Below are positions 1 to 5,844 of a stretch of 13,268 nt of DNA, in pieces. The stretch lies in NCBI GenBank assembly GCA_021775835.1, contig JAJFHC010000052.1:1-13268 (forward strand), given 5' to 3'. Both the position numbers and the translations under genes were made by a program. The notes below the pieces were generated by a model. The model searched no databases. It saw nothing but the letters and a program-made list of their open reading frames with translations, and had not been told where the DNA came from. Numbering within the stretch: position 1 is the stretch's first letter; each line of letters starts with the position of its first letter. This DNA comes from Hyphomicrobiales bacterium. Its GTDB lineage: Bacteria; Pseudomonadota; Alphaproteobacteria; Rhizobiales; JAJFHC01.

Positions 1-123
1 CATATGGCAATGCTCGACGTCGGACATTGGGGCGTGCCACTCATGGCTTACAAAGGAGAACCCTTCTATGGACAGGATCGCTTCGATCAATTGATTTGGC
101 GACTGGGTATCAAACTGCGCTAA
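1..123 (+). CDS. 2-hydroxychromene-2-carboxylate isomerase-like (DsbA/GST-kappa fold) protein, C-terminal fragment
   Basis: The window opens inside this gene. Reading from base 1 gives 40 residues and then a TAA stop at 121-123. The tail contains GVPLMAYKGEPFYGQDRFDQ followed by LIWRL, which fits the conserved end of the HCCA isomerase family: the cis-Pro loop 'GVP', a beta strand, a 'GEPFxGQDR' turn and a final helix. These are thioredoxin-fold, glutathione-dependent isomerases first described in naphthalene and other aromatic catabolism, but many members act on unknown substrates. The active-site N-terminus lies outside the window, so substrate and catalytic residues cannot be judged. The next gene is on the opposite strand, so this is the last gene of its unit. 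FrnE-type DsbA proteins are an alternative, but they usually end with a different loop. Confidence 0.72.
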   Translation, partial: HMAMLDVGHWGVPLMAYKGEPFYGQDRFDQLIWRLGIKLR

Positions 124-318
124 GTCGTCTGTGGGTCAAAACCGGCTGTCAGCAGTACTCACGACAGACGGCGAAAAGGTGGTGTAGAGCAGACTTTTCA
201 GCGTCAAAAGTTCGTTCCCGGATCATCGACAGACGTGACTTTAGCAACCTCCGCACGGGGATTTTTGCCATCAGCAGGCATTGAAGTTTGTCCCGTATCC
301 TCAGCAGAAATCTCCAGC

Positions 319-792
319 CTAGCCTGGTCTGCGTTTTCCGCGGCTGCGTTTTTCGTAAAACGCGTTGCCGCCGGCAACCAAAACATAGTGCATATTCTTG
401 TAGGGGAAGCGCAGGCCTGCCGTGTGGAAGAACTTGGCCCTTTTGACACCCGGATGGCGTTTGCCGTCCAGAATGGCATCGGCCAGTTTCGCAAGTTCCT
501 CTTTGTTGCCGCGTATTTTCCGGCTGAGAACGCCTGGCGCGAACTGCTTGCGTTGCCCGACAACTGCGCAGACGCTGGACGGGAACTTCGGCGATTCTAC
601 CCGGTTCATCACTACAGTTCCGACAGCGAGCAACCCTTCGCGGCTGGAGCGGATGGATTCAAAATACATCGCCCGCATCAGGCAATCGCGCGGACCGCTA
701 GCGCTGTCCAGAATCGTGCCTGTCGAGCAGGCGCTGAGACCGATCGCGGCGGCGGCGGACAGGATGGAACGGAAAGGAAGTTTCGGGATCAT
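319..792 (-). CDS. SleB-family cell-wall hydrolase, lipoprotein
   Basis: This is a 157-residue protein of the Hydrolase_2/SleB-CwlJ family. Members cleave peptidoglycan; in Gram-negative bacteria they are thought to act in wall remodelling. The N-terminus has basic residues, a hydrophobic stretch (about 8-20) and the lipobox LSAC (19-22), so Cys22 should be lipidated and the protein held in the envelope. The catalytic-domain signature follows: AMYFES (41-46) with Glu45 at the position of the family's catalytic glutamate, then VGTVVMNRV (57-65), FPSSVCAVV and QF (83-84), and NMHYVLVAGGNAFYEK near the end. I chose the ATG at 790-792 because it places the signal peptide directly at the N-terminus; an upstream in-frame TTG at 831 would add 13 unhelpful residues. 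The last nine residues (RSRGKRRPG) look abnormal and may come from a frameshift in the T5 run at 349-353 (see findings). Confidence 0.85.
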   Translation of the reverse strand: MIPKLPFRSILSAAAAIGLSACSTGTILDSASGPRDCLMRAMYFESIRSSREGLLAVGTVVMNRVESPKFPSSVCAVVGQRKQFAPGVLSRKIRGNKEELAKLADAILDGKRHPGVKRAKFFHTAGLRFPYKNMHYVLVAGGNAFYEKRSRGKRRPG

Positions 793-1142
793 CGGCTGCA
801 ACCCTGCTGGATGGCGAACAGGCGTTCGCAATTCTGGTCAACTTTAGCGCAGCAGCGTTAAGGCTTGATTGACCGCCGCCGGAGACGACGCTGGCGCTTT
901 CAGGGAAGACCGCCTGGTGCCGGCAGGCGACCTCGGCATTCCGAGCGGATGGCGATGCAGCTGACGCGCCGCTCCACAACATTTGCATCACGTCAAAGCA
1001 GAACAGGTGGATTGATCTTGCACCGCCGGACCCAAGCTGGTCAGATGCCGCTACAGAGCAATCATGAGTACAGTCCTGTATTGGTCCGCAATCTCGGCTG
1101 GCGATCTCATTGCATGAACCGCAGAGCAAGGGAAATGTCGCT
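793..1142. other. Intergenic region without recognisable gene
   Basis: These 350 bases separate the leftward hydrolase gene from the rightward small-protein/methyltransferase unit, so they should carry both promoters. The open frames here (for example one from 865 to 1146 on +) have arginine-rich, low-information translations typical of non-coding GC-rich DNA, and none has a convincing ribosome-binding site. I see no RNA gene or repeat, and no promoter pair good enough to mark. Confidence 0.5.
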
Positions 1143-1457
1143 GTGAAAAATCCAGATTGGGTTGAACGTGGGGCGCCCGAGGCACCACAGCCGGAACAAA
1201 CGTTTTTTGAAGATCCCGCACTCGATCGGTCCTTCGCGGTCACCATGGCGTTGGCTACCGAGGTATGGGTGCTGAAAGACAGAGTCATGGCCCTTGAAGC
1301 CGCATTGTCGAAGGCCGGCGCGATCGATCCACAGGCAATTTCTGCAGAACCATCCGATGAGGAGCGATTTGCGCGTGAAGGCGAAAGAAAGGCCTTCGTG
1401 GCAGGTCTCCTGGACAACCTGAAGGGCCGCCAGGCTTCTGCCGGCGCACCGGAGTAG
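1143..1457 (+). CDS. Small helical protein of unknown function upstream of a methyltransferase
   Basis: I do not recognise this family with certainty. From a GTG start at 1143 the product is 104 residues. An AAGGGA ribosome-binding site ends nine bases before the GTG; an in-frame TTG at 1110 is the alternative start but has a poorer context. The protein is soluble with no signal peptide. A Pro/Glu-rich N-terminus leads to 'FFEDPALDRSFAVTMALATE', then a likely amphipathic or short coiled-coil helix, VWVLKDRVMALEAALSKAG, which ends around residue 62. An acidic stretch (SDEERFAREGERKAF) and a basic, Ala-rich tail follow. The stop codon is only five bases before the methyltransferase start, and its GGAG-containing end supplies that gene's ribosome-binding site, so the two are almost certainly co-translated. 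A partner or regulatory subunit of the methyltransferase is a reasonable inference, but nothing in the sequence proves it. Confidence 0.72.
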   Translation: MKNPDWVERGAPEAPQPEQTFFEDPALDRSFAVTMALATEVWVLKDRVMALEAALSKAGAIDPQAISAEPSDEERFAREGERKAFVAGLLDNLKGRQASAGAPE

Positions 1458-1462
1458 GATCG

Positions 1463-2524
1463 ATGGACGATCGCAGCTTTGTTGCCGCTCAGGACATAAT
1501 CCTGGACATGAAGAAACACTGGACGACACAACTTTATCCAGCCCTCAAGGCAGAGTACCGGGAGCTCGCGCAGGCCGACGACCGAATGCCGCAAACCCGA
1601 ACCGATGTAGCGGCATTGATGGAGGAAACGGTTAGCTACCGCTACTTCGCCTGGATGGAACGCCATCTGCAGCGCATGAAGTATTCCGGCCGGTTCGGGC
1701 TGGTGCCTTACCATCGGGAGAGGGAGAAGGAACTACGGGGAACGCTTCGTGACGTGTCCAACGATCGCCGACTTGAACTGGATCCCGATTTTCGCAACCC
1801 GACCTACTATGAAACAGTCGACGTTCACCAGCATCCCGGTGGAGTGTGGCGCGACGCCACTGCGGGATTTGTCTATGAGCGCGGCGCCCGTTCCACCACG
1901 CCGATGTTGGGCGCAGGTCATCGCGACCTGCACGGCCGGTTGACCGACCGGGCGATCCGTGACGGGGTTCCCAAGCGCATGCTGGACATGGGCTGCGGTT
2001 TCGGCAAGTCGACCCGCCCTTTCTATGAGAACTTGCGAGAGACTCAGATCGAGGCCGTGGATCTTGCGGCGCCCTGCCTGGAGCTCGCCGCGTCCGAGGC
2101 CGCCCGCGTCCAGGCCGATAATATTCGTTTTCGGCAAGTGAATGCGTTCGCAACCGACTACGAGCCTGGAAGCTTTGACCTTGTTACCTCGACAATGCTT
2201 CTGCATGAACTCCCGCCCGAGGAGATTGGCCGTACCCTTGATGAATGCGCAAGGCTTCTTCAGCCGGGAGGTCGGATGGTTCACCTGGATTTTTACATCC
2301 TGCCCGATCCGTTTACGGCGTTCATTCACTATGGCCACAGCCGGCGCAACAACGAGCCGTTCATGGTCCCCCTGGCTGAGTTGGATTTGAGGACGGCGCT
2401 GGAAGAACGCGGCTTTACCAACATTTCAATCGAGCCTTTCCAGGAAGCAGAAGGCGTAGATGTATCCAATAGCCCATCCTGGCGTTTCCCCTGGACAATT
2501 ATCGCTGCGGACCGACCATCCTGA
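1463..2524 (+). CDS. Class I SAM-dependent methyltransferase with a long N-terminal extension
   Basis: This is a 353-residue protein with a Rossmann-fold methyltransferase domain from about residue 170. Motif I is MLDMGCGFGKST (173-184), which binds SAM. An acidic residue, Asp200 in 'EAVDLA', is placed to hold the SAM ribose. FDLVTSTMLLHEL (238-250) forms strand 4, and ARLLQPGGRMVHLDF (263-277) is the UbiE/Methyltransf_11-like post-III segment. The first 165 residues are a mostly helical domain (repeated Tyr, Arg and Glu; 'YRYFAWMERHLQRMKYSGRF') that may form a substrate cap. A conserved-looking stretch 'YYETVDVHQHPGGVW' (115-129) contains two histidines. The ATG at 1463 has GGAG about eight bases upstream, at the end of the preceding small gene. 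The substrate is unknown: small-molecule O- or C-methylation is likely from the motif type, but a specific pathway cannot be named. Confidence 0.87.
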   Translation: MDDRSFVAAQDIILDMKKHWTTQLYPALKAEYRELAQADDRMPQTRTDVAALMEETVSYRYFAWMERHLQRMKYSGRFGLVPYHREREKELRGTLRDVSNDRRLELDPDFRNPTYYETVDVHQHPGGVWRDATAGFVYERGARSTTPMLGAGHRDLHGRLTDRAIRDGVPKRMLDMGCGFGKSTRPFYENLRETQIEAVDLAAPCLELAASEAARVQADNIRFRQVNAFATDYEPGSFDLVTSTMLLHELPPEEIGRTLDECARLLQPGGRMVHLDFYILPDPFTAFIHYGHSRRNNEPFMVPLAELDLRTALEERGFTNISIEPFQEAEGVDVSNSPSWRFPWTIIAADRPS

Positions 2525-2529
2525 ATAAC

Positions 2530-2556
2530 TTGTACCAACGGTGGTCGTTGGTACAA
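2530..2556. repeat. Perfect 11-bp inverted repeat (hairpin or operator) after the methyltransferase gene
   Basis: TTGTACCAACG (2530-2540) and its exact reverse complement CGTTGGTACAA (2546-2556) are separated by GTGGT. The first arm begins six bases after the methyltransferase stop. A transcript would form an 11-bp stem with a five-base loop, but no U-run follows on either strand, so a classic rho-independent terminator is not well supported. The symmetric TTGTACCAA/TTGGTACAA half-sites would also suit a dimeric repressor of the TetR or GntR type, acting on the nucleotidyltransferase/LicD genes that start 255 bases downstream. No regulator gene is in the window. Confidence 0.75.
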
Positions 2557-2751
2557 CTGCAGTGAAGTGTGACGACGTGGGGGGTGCTACGCTGGTCAAA
2601 GCACCTGCCCTGGCGGCCCTGCGGGCGAGCTCCGGGTTGATGATCGAGACAATTCGATACAAACCGAGATTTATCTGTTAGTCTCCACGGGTACTTCAGT
2701 AATTTTTTCGCCCCGAATCGGCAAGGACACCGCGTGGTGGCCTTGGCTTGG

Positions 2752-2769
2752 CGGTCGCGTCTGCGACCG
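2752..2769. repeat. Short inverted repeat in the leader of the nucleotidyltransferase gene
   Basis: CGGTCGC (2752-2758) and GCGACCG (2763-2769) flank GTCT and could form a 7-bp GC-rich hairpin about 40 bases before the start codon. It lies in the probable 5' leader and could affect transcription or translation. GC-rich hairpins of this size also occur by chance. Confidence 0.3.
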
Positions 2770-2810
2770 TACTCATCATGTCGGGTGATCTTTGCAGTAA
2801 GGATTTTAAG

Positions 2811-3623
2811 ATGAAGGCAGTCATGCTGGCTGCTGGTATCGGCGCACGGCTGGGATCAGCAGTTTCGGAACGCCCACCAAAGGCATTGCTGCGATTTGGC
2901 GGTAAATCGTTGCTACAGCGTCATATCGAGAGTCTCAGGAGGCAGGGCGTTGAGGAACTGGTGCTCGGCGTCGGCTATCATCAGGATGAAATTGAGCAGG
3001 AAATTGCCGATCTGTGTGCTGAAGACTTTGTGCGAACCGTGTTCAATGCGGACTACAACGATGGCAACATCGTTACCTTGTGGACGCTGCGTGACGAGTT
3101 GTGCTGCGGCGGACCGGTGTTGCTCATGGATGCCGACGTTCTCTACGGCGAGGGCCTCCTGTCGCGCCTTATCAACTCCCATCACGAAAACTGCATGCTC
3201 CTTGATAGAGGCTTCATGCCGGGCGACGAACCGGTCAAGCTGTGCATCCGGGACGGCGAGATTGTCGAGTTTCGCAAGTGGCTGAGTGCCGGGTTTGATT
3301 TCTGTGGTGAATCGGTCGGCTTGTTCAAGTTGTCGGCGCGTCTGGCTGAAAAAGTTATAACTCAGACCGGGCTCTACCTGGCGCAAGGCCGCCGGCAGGA
3401 CCCTTATGAAGAGGCGATCCGCGACGTTCTGCTCACATCGAAGCGCGCCACATTCTCTTTTGAGGACATTACCGGTATGCCGTGGATCGAAATCGATTTT
3501 GCCGCCGACGTTGAGCGCGCCAAAACCGTCATCCTGCCGCGCATTCTGGCGGCGGAGGTCGAGCGCCGCGCTGAAATCCCGATCAAGCCGGAAGTGGTGC
3601 AGGGCGAGCCGCAAAGACTATGA
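2811..3623 (+). CDS. LicC-like nucleotidyltransferase (NTP_transferase family, probable CDP-alcohol synthesis)
   Basis: This is a 270-residue cytoplasmic nucleotidyltransferase. It has the N-terminal NTP-binding loop MLAAGIGARLG (5-15), the substrate/NTP segment RPPKALLRFGGKSLLQR (21-37), the metal-binding LLMDADV (104-110, Asp107 and Asp109), GESVGLFKLS (166-175), and a late WIEIDFAADVERA (225-237) that matches the 'W-x-E-I/V-D' end of phosphocholine cytidylyltransferases of the LicC type. The expected reaction is CTP plus a phospho-alcohol or phospho-sugar giving the CDP derivative and pyrophosphate. The ATG at 2811 has AAGGA seven bases upstream; an earlier GTG at 2748 in the same frame would add 21 residues outside the fold. 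The stop overlaps the LicD gene in an ATGA. Pairing with LicD favours a CDP-phosphoalcohol product, but a sugar-phosphate nucleotidyltransferase role is possible, and no choline kinase or choline transporter gene is visible. Confidence 0.85.
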   Translation: MKAVMLAAGIGARLGSAVSERPPKALLRFGGKSLLQRHIESLRRQGVEELVLGVGYHQDEIEQEIADLCAEDFVRTVFNADYNDGNIVTLWTLRDELCCGGPVLLMDADVLYGEGLLSRLINSHHENCMLLDRGFMPGDEPVKLCIRDGEIVEFRKWLSAGFDFCGESVGLFKLSARLAEKVITQTGLYLAQGRRQDPYEEAIRDVLLTSKRATFSFEDITGMPWIEIDFAADVERAKTVILPRILAAEVERRAEIPIKPEVVQGEPQRL

Positions 3624-4912
3624 CCGGCATCGAAGGGTTGCCGGTCGTTCAGATGATCGCTGCGCTGATCGCCGCCCTCTTTTACGTGGCGGCATATTTG
3701 TCCTTTGTCCGCCTTTTGGCATACCCGCGTAACTGGTATCGGCCCAGCTTGCCGGCGTCTGTGACGACGGGGGTGCTGGCGGCCCTGGCCGTGCTCCTGG
3801 TGTCGCTGTCTCCCGATGGCCTCGACTGGGCGGCTTTGACTGTCTCGGCTGGTTTTATCGCTGCTGCATTTTCCATCATCGCGGCCCCCGCTATTGCCTT
3901 CAAGCCATCCTCCCGGCCGGTCGAATTCCTGGCCAAACATGGTGACCATGCCGGTTTGTGGTTGCTCGGCCCGGCTCTTGTGGCCGGCCTGGCCATCCCG
4001 AACATCAAACTCCAGGCGGTTCTGGCAACGGCGATGGCTATCGAACTCTCATGGTTTCTTCGCCAGCGCTGGGCGGACCGGCGCCGCCTGCTGTATCCCA
4101 TGGACGACCGCGACCTGTCGGTGCTTGAGACCCAGGCGAACGGCGATCTTGCGGCATTCCGCCGGCGCCACGGCATCGGCGAACTGGAGCTGTCGAAGGA
4201 TGCCGTCCATTGGAGGGGCTGTGGCAAGGGCACACCGCCTTGCCCGTTCAACTTCTATGTCAATCGGCTCGGCCTCAACACGGCGCCCTGCTGTCGCGAG
4301 CACATGAAGGTGCTCAGCCACTATGTTACCGACTGCCTGAACGACATGGGGGTCGTGCACTGGCTGGAGGGCGGCACCCTGCTTGGCGCCGTCAGGGAGA
4401 AGGGCAATCTTCTGGACTGGGAAGACGACATCGATATTTCGGTTCTGCTCGACGACGATATGACGTGGGAGCGTCTGTCGTCCGGACTCGCCGAACGGGG
4501 TGCTCGGGATGATTTTAATGTCGACATATTCAAAAAGAAGGGGTTTGTGTCAATCTCGTTCGACCCACCGAAACGGTGGCCTTTTCGATGGGAGCGCAAT
4601 CGTCTTCGCGGCGAAATCAGGACAGACGTAGCGATCTACCGGAGAGCGGTCAGCCACGGCCAGGCCGTGCTCGAACGAAAAAGCCACAAAGGCGTCATGC
4701 CACGCACCGAGAGCGGCGGCTACGGTGTGCCACAGGAGGTTGTCCTCCCGATAAAGCACATCCCGTTTCTGGGTGGAGAATTTGCCTGCCCAAATCAGGC
4801 CGAGGCCTATTTACGCCTGTTGTACGGCGACTTCCAGAAAGTCGAATACACCTATGTCGATACCGTCGCCGCTAAAGCCCGGGCTGAGATTGACGTTCTT
4901 TCCAGTTCCTAA
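3620..4912 (+). CDS. Multi-pass membrane LicD-family phosphotransferase with FKRP-like cysteine quartet
   Basis: This is a 430-residue protein in two parts. Residues 1-150 hold about five hydrophobic segments (roughly 8-31, 46-64, 70-94, 113-126, 130-147) and form a membrane anchor. Residues 200-425 are a LicD domain, with WLEGGTLLGAVREKGN (248-263) followed by the acidic metal site DWEDDIDI (266-273), then TDVAIY (335-340, Asp336), and the closing element CPNQAEAYLRLLYGDF (390-405). LicD enzymes move phosphocholine or a similar phosphoalcohol from a CDP donor to a glycan. Before the catalytic motif lie Cys201, Cys208, Cys224 and Cys225 (C-x6-C-x15-C-C), a spacing I recall from the zinc-binding loop of human FKRP. 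The start overlaps the nucleotidyltransferase stop (ATGA), so the two are translationally coupled. Most bacterial LicD proteins are shorter and soluble, so the anchored form suggests a membrane-bound acceptor. Confidence 0.88.
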   Translation: MTGIEGLPVVQMIAALIAALFYVAAYLSFVRLLAYPRNWYRPSLPASVTTGVLAALAVLLVSLSPDGLDWAALTVSAGFIAAAFSIIAAPAIAFKPSSRPVEFLAKHGDHAGLWLLGPALVAGLAIPNIKLQAVLATAMAIELSWFLRQRWADRRRLLYPMDDRDLSVLETQANGDLAAFRRRHGIGELELSKDAVHWRGCGKGTPPCPFNFYVNRLGLNTAPCCREHMKVLSHYVTDCLNDMGVVHWLEGGTLLGAVREKGNLLDWEDDIDISVLLDDDMTWERLSSGLAERGARDDFNVDIFKKKGFVSISFDPPKRWPFRWERNRLRGEIRTDVAIYRRAVSHGQAVLERKSHKGVMPRTESGGYGVPQEVVLPIKHIPFLGGEFACPNQAEAYLRLLYGDFQKVEYTYVDTVAAKARAEIDVLSSS

Positions 4913-5044
4913 ACTTGGCGTGCTGAAGATCCAACCGATGACCACGGTGGCCTAGGCCGGTTCACCGCTGACATTGGACCAGCAGTCGATTGACTAAATT
5001 CTTGTGTGAGAGTTTGCTCTGTTGCTGCGAGCAATCAAGCCAAA

Positions 5045-5644
5045 TTACAAACCGAATGCAGAAGCGATCTTCTTGCCGACATTCACCATGCGCCGTTTTC
5101 GGGTCGGCCGGTTTACAATGGTTGCGAACGGTTGTGTACGTCGCCCAGCATCTCCCGGATAGAGCCGTGCGCGCTCGGCGAAATTACTGAACACTTCAGC
5201 GTTTTGGCCGTTGCTGCAAAAGGTTTCGGCGGCAACACCTTCGGCCAGAACGGCGTCATGATGGTCGAGTTCGATGTGCAGATATTCGAGCGAACTGCGG
5301 TCTTCGCAACCGGCAAGAACAATGGTGTCGCCATTGATCAGGTATTTGGCCGGCACCAGCACGCCGTCGAGCAACAGGCAATGTTTGCGGGATATGTATA
5401 GATCGTCTGCAGGCCTACCCTCGCCCAGTGCATCCTTCCGGATAAGGACCGGCCGGAACGTTTTCGGCCATGTCGCTGTGGTCCGCTTGTAGTTTCGCCG
5501 ACCGATCCACTTGATTGAGTGGGTTTCGCCTTTTGCGGTCAAAACGGGATCGCCGATCACGAGGTCGTCGATGCGGCGGTCACCAACGGGTGTACGAATT
5601 TTTGTGCCGGACAAATAGCAGACAGGTGGTGGGGCCGATGCCAT
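5045..5644 (-). CDS. Free-standing Hint_2 (Hedgehog/intein) domain protein
   Basis: This 199-residue protein is almost wholly a Hint_2 domain. After the eight-residue leader MASAPPPV comes Cys9, the expected nucleophile, in CYLSGTKIRTPVGDRRIDDL (9-28). VIGDPVLTAKG (29-39), IKWIGRRNYKR (44-54), DLYISRKHCLLLDGVLVPAKYL (81-102, His88) and LEYLHIELDHHDAVLAEGVA (119-138) then match the order of Hint_2 proteins common in Alphaproteobacteria. Hint domains cleave or splice the peptide bond before their first cysteine. In the usual architecture the domain sits at the end of a large secreted (often calcium-binding) protein, whereas here there is no N-terminal partner. The ATG at 5642-5644 has an excellent GAGGAGA seven bases upstream; an upstream in-frame start at 5674 adds ten residues of no evident value. 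The last 30 residues are basic. The gene converges on the LicD gene and diverges from the P450 gene. The biological role is unclear. Confidence 0.85.
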   Translation of the reverse strand: MASAPPPVCYLSGTKIRTPVGDRRIDDLVIGDPVLTAKGETHSIKWIGRRNYKRTTATWPKTFRPVLIRKDALGEGRPADDLYISRKHCLLLDGVLVPAKYLINGDTIVLAGCEDRSSLEYLHIELDHHDAVLAEGVAAETFCSNGQNAEVFSNFAERARLYPGDAGRRTQPFATIVNRPTRKRRMVNVGKKIASAFGL

Positions 5645-5844
5645 AGATTGGTCTCCTCTAGTCGTACAGCGCACAGTCGCGATTGAGATTACTAAGGATC
5701 CGTGCGCGGTGCCACAGAATTGTTACCTGATGTGCGTTCGAAGGTGTCATTCAGTCCCCTGAATCCCTTTCCGGGAACCGTCGTTCCGTCTGGTATGGAA
5801 TTCGCCGCAGTGCCATACTGAGCCGTCACAAATCCGGATTGTCG

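Noticed and set aside
235..861. A 208-codon open frame on the plus strand
   Set aside because: It is antisense to the SleB-like hydrolase, whose lipobox and family motifs decide the strand.
698..1714. A 338-codon open frame on the minus strand
   Set aside because: It lies antisense to the small protein and methyltransferase, whose motifs and ribosome-binding sites are clear. Its translation shows no recognisable domain.
2529..2681. A 50-codon stop-free plus frame between the methyltransferase and nucleotidyltransferase genes
   Set aside because: It begins inside the palindrome, has no start with a ribosome-binding site, and shows no family resemblance. Probably chance.
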